NCBI GenBank assembly: GCA_958296195.1
Contig: OY282455.1
Location: 1,364,001-1,428,000, forward strand
Length of the DNA: 64,000 bases
Direction: 5' to 3'
From: an uncultured Pseudomonadales bacterium
Lineage (GTDB): Bacteria > Pseudomonadota > Gammaproteobacteria > Pseudomonadales > Azotimanducaceae
Part shown: positions 27,760 through 35,079 of the stretch, one piece after another
Layout of the letters: each line of letters starts with the position of its first letter
How positions within the stretch are numbered: the stretch's first letter is position 1
The notes under the pieces: model-generated
Told to the model about the DNA's origin: nothing
Databases searched by the model: none
Seen by the model: the letters and a program-made list of their open reading frames with translations, nothing else
Position numbers and translations under genes: made by a program

Positions 27760-29411
27760 CCAGCCGGCTCCTGCAGATTGCCCGCATCGCCGCCCGCCAT
27801 CGGTTGGATGCGCTGGCGTCGGCGGAGGCGCTGGCGGCTGGCGACATCCCTCGCGGCGTCCGCTGGGCGTTGCGGGCTTGGCCGGGGCGTTGGTTGCCGA
27901 CGCCGCACCGCCCGCCCGCCGTGCGCCTTCGGCTCGCATTGGAAGCGCTTGGGCCGGTGTTCATCAAGTTCGGCCAACTGCTCTCCACCCGGCGGGACAT
28001 GCTGCCGCCGGATTATGCGGAGGAGCTGGCCAAGCTGCAGGACCATGTGCCGCCCTTCCCCGGCGAGGAGGCGCTGGCGCTTGTCGAGGAAGCCCTGGGT
28101 GCGGACTTCCGGGCGCGGATCCGACGCTTTGACGTCGAGCCCCTAGCCTCGGCCTCAATCGCCCAAGTGCATGGCGCGGTGCTGACCGATGGCTCCGAGG
28201 TGGTGGCCAAGGTGGTGCGCCCGGACATCGAAGGCACCATGCGGGCGGACCTGGAGGTGCTCGCCCGGCTGGCTGGTTGGATCGATCGGCACATCGCCGC
28301 CAGCCGTCGCCTGCGCCTGCCGGAGGTGGCGGCGGACTACGCCGGCACCGTCCTGAAGGAATTGGACATGCTGCAGGAGGCGGCCAACACCCAACGGCTG
28401 CGGGAGAACTTCGCCGGCTCGAACCTGCTCTATGTGCCCCAGGTGCATCAGGATCTGACTCGACCGAATCTCTTGGTGCTCGAGCGCATCAAGGGCCTGC
28501 CGGTTAGCCAGGTGGAGGCCCTAAAAGCACAGGGAACCGATCTGGCGCTCTTGGCCCGGAGGGGTGTGGAGACCTTCTTCACCCAAGTGTTCGTGCATAA
28601 CTTCTTCCACGCGGACATGCATCCGGGCAACATCTTTGTCGATGTGCAGGACCCGCAGGATCCACACTACATCGCCTTGGATTGCGCCATCATCGGCCAG
28701 CTTTCCAAACGGGATCAGGACTACCTCGCCCGCAACCTGTTGGCCTTCTTCAACCGGGACTACCGCCAGGTGGCCCGTTTGCACCTGGAGTCCGGCTGGG
28801 TGCCGCAGCGCACCGACGAGGCGGAGTTCGAGCGGGTGATTCGGGAGGTCTGCGATCCCATCTTCGCCAAGCCGCTGACGGAAATCTCCTTCGGCAACTT
28901 CCTGATCGACCTGTTCCGCACCGCCGCCGAATTCGACATGGAGATTCAGCCGCAACTGGTGCTGCTGCAGAAGACGCTGCTCTATGTGGAGGGCGTCGGC
29001 CGCCAGCTTTACCCGCAGCTTGACCTCTGGGAGACCGCCAAGCCCTTCATGGAGCGCTGGATGCGGGAGCGGGTTGGCCCCTTGGCGGCCATGCGCAGGT
29101 TCGCGGAGCGGGCGCCGGATGTTTTCGAGCAGTTGCCCCGCCTGCCGGAACTGATCGCGGACACCGGGCGCACCCTTAGAAGGTTGGAGTCCGGCCTGAA
29201 GGAGCAGCAGGCCGACACTCGCAAGCTGGAGGACGCATTCGCCCGCAGCCAACGCCGGCGGCGTGGCCAGCGAGCCGTTGGCGCCGCGTTGGCGTGCCTG
29301 GCGGCGGTTCTGCTTTGGGGGCCGGTCAGCCAAGCGTTCAGCGACAACCTGGCCGTCTTCGCAGGGCTGCTTAGCGCTCTTGCCAGTTCCTACTTGCTGG
29401 TGCGGGCGTAA
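27756..29411 (+). CDS. ubiB: UbiB protein kinase-like ATPase
   Basis: 551 residues of the ABC1/ADCK/UbiB atypical kinase family needed for ubiquinone synthesis. It contains the invariant KxGQ block (FIKFGQLLSTRRDMLP), the Ala-rich loop (ASASIAQVH) replacing a glycine-rich loop, MHPGNIFV and a DCAIIG metal-binding motif. Two hydrophobic segments at the extreme C-terminus (about 505-550) anchor it in the membrane, as in E. coli UbiB. Confidence 0.95.
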   Translation: MTSRLLQIARIAARHRLDALASAEALAAGDIPRGVRWALRAWPGRWLPTPHRPPAVRLRLALEALGPVFIKFGQLLSTRRDMLPPDYAEELAKLQDHVPPFPGEEALALVEEALGADFRARIRRFDVEPLASASIAQVHGAVLTDGSEVVAKVVRPDIEGTMRADLEVLARLAGWIDRHIAASRRLRLPEVAADYAGTVLKELDMLQEAANTQRLRENFAGSNLLYVPQVHQDLTRPNLLVLERIKGLPVSQVEALKAQGTDLALLARRGVETFFTQVFVHNFFHADMHPGNIFVDVQDPQDPHYIALDCAIIGQLSKRDQDYLARNLLAFFNRDYRQVARLHLESGWVPQRTDEAEFERVIREVCDPIFAKPLTEISFGNFLIDLFRTAAEFDMEIQPQLVLLQKTLLYVEGVGRQLYPQLDLWETAKPFMERWMRERVGPLAAMRRFAERAPDVFEQLPRLPELIADTGRTLRRLESGLKEQQADTRKLEDAFARSQRRRRGQRAVGAALACLAAVLLWGPVSQAFSDNLAVFAGLLSALASSYLLVRA

Positions 29412-29514
29412 CTCGGCATTTTCTGCTTATGGCCTCCGTCGATCTTTTAACCCATTGAAAAAAAATGCATTTTGCCGAAGGATATGGGTCTTGCCGAAAC
29501 GAGCGGGTTGATCC

Positions 29515-29910
29515 ATGAGCGGAGCGGTCATCCAAGAATTGACGGACATTCTGCGCAGCCGCAGAAACGCATCGCCTGAGGCGTCCTATACGGCTTCCTT
29601 GTTTGCCGGAGGCGTCAACGGGATTTTGCAAAAAGTGGGCGAGGAGGCCACCGAGGTCCTGTTGGCCGCCAAGGACGCCGCTGCTGCGGGCGGGAGTGCC
29701 GGTGTTGCCCCGGGACGGGACGCGGCGCTGATCCACGAGATGGCCGATCTCTGGTTTCACTGCTTGGTGCTGCTGATCCAGCAAAACCAAGACCCGCAGT
29801 GGGTGCTTGATGAGCTGGAGCGCCGCTTGGGTGTCTCCGGCCACGAGGAAAAAGCCCAACGCGCCGGCAACCCACCTATAATGCAGGCCGACAGTCAACC
29901 GGGAGAATAA
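29515..29910 (+). CDS. hisE: Phosphoribosyl-ATP pyrophosphatase
   Basis: 131 residues of the MazG-like HisE family, hydrolysing PR-ATP to PR-AMP in histidine synthesis. The acidic motifs are KVGEEATEVLLAAK and HEMADLWFHCLVLL. It lies between ubiB and tatA as in Pseudomonas, but the hisI gene that normally precedes it there is missing; 103 bases separate it from ubiB. The C-terminal 25 residues look like a poorly conserved extension. Confidence 0.93.
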   Translation: MSGAVIQELTDILRSRRNASPEASYTASLFAGGVNGILQKVGEEATEVLLAAKDAAAAGGSAGVAPGRDAALIHEMADLWFHCLVLLIQQNQDPQWVLDELERRLGVSGHEEKAQRAGNPPIMQADSQPGE

Positions 29911-29912
29911 CC

Positions 29913-30149
29913 ATGCCGGGTGGATTTGGGCTTACCGAACTGCTGGTCGTTCTGGCCATCGTGCTGCTCATATTTGGGCCGAGGCGGCTGAAGAGCATCG
30001 GCGCGGATTTGGGAACCGCCATCAAGGGCTTCCGCAAGGCGGTCACGGACGACGAGGCCAAGGCGGCGCGGGCTGAGGCGGATCCGGACGTCATAGAGGG
30101 CGAGGTCACCTCCGGCAAGGCGGAGGCCAAACAGGAGACCCATGTTTGA
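29913..30149 (+). CDS. tatA: Sec-independent translocase subunit TatA
   Basis: 78 residues: an N-terminal transmembrane helix ([20 protein letters not shown]) with the FGP hinge, an amphipathic helix ([15 protein letters not shown]) and a charged tail. TatA oligomers form the passage for folded twin-arginine substrates. It begins two bases after hisE and overlaps tatB by eight bases. Confidence 0.94.
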   Translation: MPGGFGLTELLVVLAIVLLIFGPRRLKSIGADLGTAIKGFRKAVTDDEAKAARAEADPDVIEGEVTSGKAEAKQETHV

Positions 30150-30474
30150 CATCGGCTTTCCGGAGTTGGTGCTGGTGGCCATCGTCGGCCTGCTGGTCAT
30201 CGGCCCGGAGCGCCTGCCGGAGGCGTTGCGCACTCTGGGTCTTTGGCTGGGCCGAATGCGCCGCAGCTTCACCACCGTCAAAACCGAGATCGAGAAGGAA
30301 ATCGGCATGGACGAAGTGCGGCGGCAGTTGCACAACGAAGCGGTCATGGACGAAATGAAGCGCATAGAGCGAGAAGTGAAGGAAACCGGCAAGGCGGCAG
30401 CCATCAAGCCGGCGGCGCAGGATCAATCCGGGGTGAAGCAACAGCCCGAAACGCGGAACCCGGACGCGGACTGA
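30142..30474 (+). CDS. tatB: Tat translocase subunit TatB
   Basis: 110 residues opening [25 protein letters not shown], with the conserved Glu in the membrane helix and the GPERLP hinge characteristic of TatB rather than TatA. A long amphipathic helix and a hydrophilic tail follow. TatB and TatC form the receptor for twin-arginine signal peptides. It overlaps tatA by eight bases. Confidence 0.94.
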   Translation: MFDIGFPELVLVAIVGLLVIGPERLPEALRTLGLWLGRMRRSFTTVKTEIEKEIGMDEVRRQLHNEAVMDEMKRIEREVKETGKAAAIKPAAQDQSGVKQQPETRNPDAD

Positions 30475-30589
30475 CCGCACATGGAGCTTGCACTGAGGCG
30501 CCGCTTGGCCTTCGAGCAGGGTGGAGACGCCGCCCACCGCCGACGGGTCGTCAGTTGGCCGATGGCCGCATCGCCACGCCCCCAGCCCG

Positions 30590-31486
30590 ATGCCGAAAAT
30601 GGCTGACGACGGCCCCGCATCCTCCGGCGGCGAGGCGGCGCCTCCTGGAGAGCACTCCCGCAAGGAGTCCTCAAACAACAACCCGCCGCCGAATGACGCC
30701 GCTGCCGCATCCGGGGAAGCAGCCAAGGACGCCACCGCCAAGACTCACGATGAGCTGGTCGATAGCGCAGAGATGCCGTTCATGGCCCATGTGGTGGAAC
30801 TGCGTCAACGCCTGCTGCGCAGCCTGGGCGCCGTGGGCCTGCTGTTTTTGCCGATCTACTACTTCGCCAACGACCTCTACACCTTGGTGGCCGCGCCGCT
30901 GCTGGCGCATCTGCCGGGCGAGGGCACCATGATCGCCACCGAAGTGGCCTCGCCGTTCCTGACGCCGTTCAAGCTGGCGGTCTATGCGGCCATCTTCGTG
31001 GGCATGCCGGTGCTGCTGCACCAAGCCTGGTCCTTCGTGGCGCCTGGGCTGTACAAGCACGAAAAGCGCTTCGCCTTGCCGGTGCTCTTTTCCAGCATTT
31101 GCCTGTTCTACATGGGCATGGCGTTCGCCTACTTCGCGGTCTTCCCGCTGGTGTTTCAGTTCATGGCCGGCGTCACCCCCGTCGGCGTGACCATGATGAC
31201 GGACATCAACCGCTATCTGGACTTCGTGCTCACCCTGTTCTTCGCCTTCGGCTTCGCCTTTGAAATTCCCGTCGCCACGCTGCTGCTGGTCTGGTCCGGC
31301 ATCAGCACCGCCGCCAGCATCGCCCACAAACGCCCCTACGTCATCGTCGGCTGCTTCATCGCCGGCATGTTGCTGACGCCGCCGGACGTGATCTCCCAAC
31401 TGCTGCTGGCGCTGCCGACCTGGGTGCTGTTTGAAGTCGGCGTCCTGTTCGCCCGCATCGCTGAGAAACGCCGTGACAGGGACTAG
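30590..31486 (+). CDS. tatC: Tat translocase subunit TatC
   Basis: 298 residues from ATG 30590. Six membrane helices begin with MPFMAHVVELRQRLLRSL, the TatC cytoplasmic opening, and include MTDINRYLDFVLTLFFAFGFAFEIPV. The family-like part starts only near residue 62. Before it lies a Pro/Ser/Asn/Ala-rich hydrophilic extension of about 60 residues. ATG 30599 or a GTG upstream are other start options, and none removes the extension. It ends the conserved block; the accessory ubiquitin-like operon follows after 67 bases. Confidence 0.94.
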   Translation: MPKMADDGPASSGGEAAPPGEHSRKESSNNNPPPNDAAAASGEAAKDATAKTHDELVDSAEMPFMAHVVELRQRLLRSLGAVGLLFLPIYYFANDLYTLVAAPLLAHLPGEGTMIATEVASPFLTPFKLAVYAAIFVGMPVLLHQAWSFVAPGLYKHEKRFALPVLFSSICLFYMGMAFAYFAVFPLVFQFMAGVTPVGVTMMTDINRYLDFVLTLFFAFGFAFEIPVATLLLVWSGISTAASIAHKRPYVIVGCFIAGMLLTPPDVISQLLLALPTWVLFEVGVLFARIAEKRRDRD

Positions 31487-31553
31487 CATCAGCTTGCCTG
31501 TTCAGGGTGTGGTAGGCTTCCGATTAGCTGGTTGAGGTACTGAGGAGCACCCG

Positions 31554-32186
31554 ATGAAGCTGGAGCAGCGCATCTACTGCATTGAAGGCCAATGGAACTG
31601 GGGCAAGAAGGAAGTCGAGCCGTCGGTGGAGCCCATCCTGCAGCTACTGCAAAAGATGGGGCAGTGGAATTACGCACGGCGTGATTGTGCGACCTTACCG
31701 GAATTGCAATTTTGGTTAAAGCATGAGTGGAACACACGGTGTACTGAAGGCTCAATTTTGTACATCGCCTCGCACGGATCCGAAGGTCGTATTTGGCTGA
31801 CTTATGAAAATAGGGACAACGAGTCGGCTAGTCTTCATCAGCTCGCGGATGGTATGCTGGATTGCACGAACTGCTTGGTACACTTCAGTGGGTGCAACAT
31901 TATTGCCGCCGGAGCGGAAGACATTGTCCGGAAGTTCATGGACGACACTGGGGCTACTTGTGTAACAGGCTATGGTGCCGAAGTCGGCTGGGCGGACACG
32001 ACGTGGCCCCCGGCCTTGGCGCTTGATTTGATGTTATTCAGCTCAATCTCCGCGCAGGGGATTAGTTTTGACGATCGTCGAAAGGATGGCAAAAATATAA
32101 AGGCGTTGAGGAAATTGATCAAACGTTTCAACAGTAACGAGATATTTAAGAAATGCGGATTGGGGTTATGCACCAAGTGGGATTGA
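31554..32186 (+). CDS. DUF6642 protein, predicted caspase-like peptidase fold
   Basis: 210 residues resembling DUF6642: opening RIYCIEGQWN, the RDCATLPEL block, then His74 in LYIASHG and Cys114 in VHFSGCNI. The His-Gly and hydrophobic-x-Cys spacing is that of the caspase/CHAT protease dyad, so proteolytic activity is predicted but not shown. It starts at ATG 31554 behind GAGGAG. Base composition is clearly more A/T-rich than tatC and more than the following genes, which suggests separate acquisition. The ubiquitin-like gene starts 24 bases after its stop in the same direction, so it probably belongs to that operon. Confidence 0.68.
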   Translation: MKLEQRIYCIEGQWNWGKKEVEPSVEPILQLLQKMGQWNYARRDCATLPELQFWLKHEWNTRCTEGSILYIASHGSEGRIWLTYENRDNESASLHQLADGMLDCTNCLVHFSGCNIIAAGAEDIVRKFMDDTGATCVTGYGAEVGWADTTWPPALALDLMLFSSISAQGISFDDRRKDGKNIKALRKLIKRFNSNEIFKKCGLGLCTKWD

Positions 32187-32210
32187 TGCGTGTGCGCGTA
32201 GGAGGCTGCA

Positions 32211-32942
32211 ATGGACGGCGAAGTCAAAGTCGATGATCAGCCGGTGCCCGTTCGCTTGGGCTTGCGCCGCGTAGAGGAGCTTCTCGCCCTTGCCGACCGC
32301 GACGACCAGCAACTTTTCCTCGAACGTTCCGATCAAGTGGCCACGCCGCTCTTGCCTTCCGATCACATCCTGGTCCGCGGCGGGGAGCGTCTTACACGCG
32401 GTAGCGTAGCGCCGGACCCCAATCCCCGTCTGCCGCACCCAGTTCGCCCAACGCTCAATGGCGAGGCCATCGCGTTGCAAACAGCGAAGGTCACGGGTGG
32501 AGCGTTGAAGGAGAACGACAGCGAGTTTCCGAACGGCCGTCTCTTCGTGGAATCGGTGGGTGACACCGATTTGGAGGTGCCGGACGAGGCAACGCTTGTC
32601 GTACAAGACGCGGATGCATACTTCGTCGTGCCAGCGTCGCCGGAAAGCGGCGATGCGGTGGACGTGGAGGAATGCAGGAAGCACGGACGCCGTCCGCCGC
32701 GCGGCAACCACACTTACCGCATTCGCATTGACACCAGCAAATACTCGTTGGAGTCCCGAATCATCACGGGAACGGAGTTGCTTGCCTTGGTGGATAAGAA
32801 CTACCACGATTGGTCGCTGAACAAAAAGCTGCACGGCGGCCGCCGGCTGCGTGTGCAGCCGGCCGACGTGATCGATCTCTGCGTCCTTGACGTGGAACGT
32901 TTCGAGACGGTTCGACGGCAAGCGCAGCAGGGCCATGGATGA
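32211..32942 (+). CDS. Multi-ubiquitin-like protein, three beta-grasp repeats
   Basis: 243 residues, with a strong AGGAGG site before ATG 32211. Three successive ubiquitin-like segments can be drawn. Residues about 1-65 are the most divergent (VEELLALAD...DHILVRGGERL). About 75-145 contain LNGEAIALQTAKVTG and VVQDADAYFVVP. About 165-240 contain YRIRIDTSKYSL, ITGTELLALVDK and VERFETV. The last is the classic multiubiquitin pattern. The protein ends QQGHG, so its final residue is an exposed glycine, as needed for E1 adenylation. It would be the modifier of the conjugation system encoded by the next genes. Confidence 0.82.
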   Translation: MDGEVKVDDQPVPVRLGLRRVEELLALADRDDQQLFLERSDQVATPLLPSDHILVRGGERLTRGSVAPDPNPRLPHPVRPTLNGEAIALQTAKVTGGALKENDSEFPNGRLFVESVGDTDLEVPDEATLVVQDADAYFVVPASPESGDAVDVEECRKHGRRPPRGNHTYRIRIDTSKYSLESRIITGTELLALVDKNYHDWSLNKKLHGGRRLRVQPADVIDLCVLDVERFETVRRQAQQGHG

Positions 32943-33324
32943 ACCGTACCAGTTGCTTCCGGAGGACGCGGAGTATCTTGATGCGCATTACGCGAACAGA
33001 TGGCGGAAGGTGTCCGAAGGCGTGGGCAAGTGGGGCTTGGTGATAGAGCCATTCCCGCTTCCGGACGCCTATTTGCCGGGGCAAGCAACCTTGATGCTGC
33101 TAATCCCCAGCGGCTATCCGGGCGTTCCCATCGACATGTTCTATTTGCATCCTCCGGTCGCCAAGCGGAGCGGTGGCGCCATCGGCGCGTTGGCCGATGA
33201 GATGCACTTCGGAACCGTTTGGCAGCGCTGGTCGCGGCACTACGACTGGAATCCCGGCGAGGACAACGTAACGACGCACATCGAATACGTCAAAAACGAA
33301 CTCGAAACCGAGGCGCAACGGTGA
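32935..33324 (+). CDS. E2-like protein, prokaryotic E2 family E, cysteine-free
   Basis: 129 residues from ATG 32935, overlapping the ubiquitin-like gene by eight bases. The body matches prokaryotic E2 family E: the hydrophobic strand TLMLLIPSGYPGVPIDMFYLHPP (an E2 core signature), then FGTVWQRWSRHYDWNPGEDN. The translation contains no cysteine at all, so it cannot carry ubiquitin as a canonical thioester. It may act as a scaffold, use another nucleophile, or pass the modifier directly from E1 to target. Its stop overlaps the GTG start of the E1 gene. Confidence 0.8.
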   Translation: MDEPYQLLPEDAEYLDAHYANRWRKVSEGVGKWGLVIEPFPLPDAYLPGQATLMLLIPSGYPGVPIDMFYLHPPVAKRSGGAIGALADEMHFGTVWQRWSRHYDWNPGEDNVTTHIEYVKNELETEAQR

Positions 33325-34718
33325 AGTCGCTGGCCTTGGCGATGACCGGCCGGCAGCATGCGGAGCTGCACGGCTTTCTGTTCCCTGGGGATGGTTTGGA
33401 GGCGGCCGCCGTCCTGCTCTGCAATCGCGGCACCGGCCTGCGTTCCCAACGCCTGTTGGTGGCTGATTTCCTGCGTCTGCCGTATGAACGGTCGCGTCGC
33501 AAGTCCACTGAAGTCAATTGGCCGTTTGGTGACCATCTGCCGCCGGAGAGAATCACGGAGATTGACCGCAAAGGGCAGTCGATATTCACCATTCACTCCC
33601 ACCCCAAGGGTCCAGGTGCCTATTCCGCAATCGACGACCAGAACGACCGGATGCTGTTTCCCTCCGTTTGCGGTTGGTTTGATGACGGACGGGCCAACGG
33701 TTCCGCCATCATGTTGGCGGACGGGCGGATCGTCGCCCGCACGGTGGATGAGCATGGTGGCTTCAGGGACATCGAAACCGTGGCGGCGGTAGGTGAGGAC
33801 ATCCGCCTGTGGAAACATGGGAGCGGCAACGGCGTTGGTGGCGATGCGTTTGAACAGAAGCTCGAACAGACCTTCGGCCGCGGTACGCTATCCCTCCTAC
33901 GGTCCATGCGCGTCGGCGTGGTCGGATGCTCCGGCACTGGCAGTGTCGTCGTCGAATTGCTAGTGCGCAACGGTGTGGGCGAACTGGTCTTGGTGGACGA
34001 CGACGTTGTGGAGCGAAAAAACCTAAACCGAATTGTCAACGCATCCGAGCAAGATGTGAGCCAGGGCCGAGCGAAGGTGGCCGCGATGAAGGAGGCGGTG
34101 GAGCGCCTGGGAACAGGGTGTCGCGTCATCGCCCATCGGGCGCGAACTGACGCCCCGGCGGCAGTAGCCGCGTTGGTGGACTGCGATCTGATCTTCGGCT
34201 GTGTGGACACCGCGTTCGGGCGGTACCACTTGGACTGCCTTGCCAGCGCCTATCTCATGCCGTACTTCGACGTGGGGGTGTACTTGGAGGCGGATGGCGG
34301 CGGCGGCATCCAAGCGGCGGACGCCGTGTCCCACTATGTGCATCCGGAAGGCGCCAGTCTGCTCTCCAGAGGTGCCTACACCATGGCCCAGGTGGCCGCC
34401 GAAAACGCCCGGCGTTACGACCCGGCACACTATCGCCGACAGCAGGCGGCGGGGTACCTCGCCGCCGTGGGCGAGGAGCAGCCGGCTGTTCTTTCCGTCA
34501 ACATGCAGGGCGCTTGCATGGCGTTCAATGACTTTCTCGCACGCATTCACGCTTACCGGCTGGACGACAATCGCGAGTTCGCCACGCAACGGTTTCGTTT
34601 GGTGCATGGGTGTTACGAAACCACCGCTGACGCATCTTGCGCACATCCACTGTTAAAGCCGCATGTGGGCGCTGGCGACCGCAGCTTGCTGGTGCGGAAC
34701 AACATCGTCCATGATTAA
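33321..34718 (+). CDS. JAMM peptidase-E1 fusion (JAB-ThiF)
   Basis: 465 residues from GTG 33321 (ATG 33342 is an alternative). Residues about 85-110 carry a perfect JAMM metalloprotease motif, His92-x-His94-Pro-x6-Ser102-x2-Asp105, predicting a deubiquitinase or processing peptidase. From about 195 an E1/ThiF adenylating domain follows: GVVGCSGTGSVV, then ELVLVDDDVVERKNLNR and FGCVDTAFGRYHLD. The combination should adenylate the glycine of the ubiquitin-like protein and also remove it. The usual E1 cross-over cysteine region reads GASLLSRGAYT here, with Ser rather than Cys, so the transfer residue is unclear. Overlaps with both neighbours indicate one transcript. Confidence 0.86.
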   Translation: MKSLALAMTGRQHAELHGFLFPGDGLEAAAVLLCNRGTGLRSQRLLVADFLRLPYERSRRKSTEVNWPFGDHLPPERITEIDRKGQSIFTIHSHPKGPGAYSAIDDQNDRMLFPSVCGWFDDGRANGSAIMLADGRIVARTVDEHGGFRDIETVAAVGEDIRLWKHGSGNGVGGDAFEQKLEQTFGRGTLSLLRSMRVGVVGCSGTGSVVVELLVRNGVGELVLVDDDVVERKNLNRIVNASEQDVSQGRAKVAAMKEAVERLGTGCRVIAHRARTDAPAAVAALVDCDLIFGCVDTAFGRYHLDCLASAYLMPYFDVGVYLEADGGGGIQAADAVSHYVHPEGASLLSRGAYTMAQVAAENARRYDPAHYRRQQAAGYLAAVGEEQPAVLSVNMQGACMAFNDFLARIHAYRLDDNREFATQRFRLVHGCYETTADASCAHPLLKPHVGAGDRSLLVRNNIVHD

Positions 34719-35079
34719 GCGCATCTTCAACCTCGTCGCAAGATGCCGCCGGTACCGGACCCTGTGGGTGGAGGATCTGCCGGAGAACGTCGCGCCGCAA
34801 ACGGTGTACATCCTCGGCGGGCGCGACCATCCTTTCTACGCCGCCGTGGTGTGCCCGCGCCGCGCCTGCCGACAGGTAATCCACTTGGAGCTATCGCCGC
34901 AAGTGGAGAAGCCTTGGCGTCTGATCGAGCACAGCGATGGCAGCATATCCCTTGCGCCGTCCGTCCATGTCACAGCCATGCCGTGCCGCTGCCACTATTG
35001 GTTCAGGAGTGGTCGCATTGTTTGGGCCGAAAGGCCGCCCTTTTTGGTGCCGAAGGAGAACAAATGCTACGCAAGGTAG
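34711..35079 (+). CDS. DUF6527 family protein of ubiquitin-like operons
   Basis: 122 residues from ATG 34711, overlapping the E1 gene by eight bases and the ATPase gene by sixteen. Cys48-x4-Cys53 (CPRRAC) and the late block ISLAPSV...PCRCHYWFRSGRIVWA are the DUF6527 pattern. From memory the family usually has Ser where this protein has Cys94 (CRSHY against CRCHY), possibly an altered active site. Proteins of this family recur next to multi-ubiquitin, E2 and E1-JAB genes. Their precise role here is unknown; a peptidase role has been suggested for relatives. Confidence 0.7.
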   Translation: MIKRIFNLVARCRRYRTLWVEDLPENVAPQTVYILGGRDHPFYAAVVCPRRACRQVIHLELSPQVEKPWRLIEHSDGSISLAPSVHVTAMPCRCHYWFRSGRIVWAERPPFLVPKENKCYAR

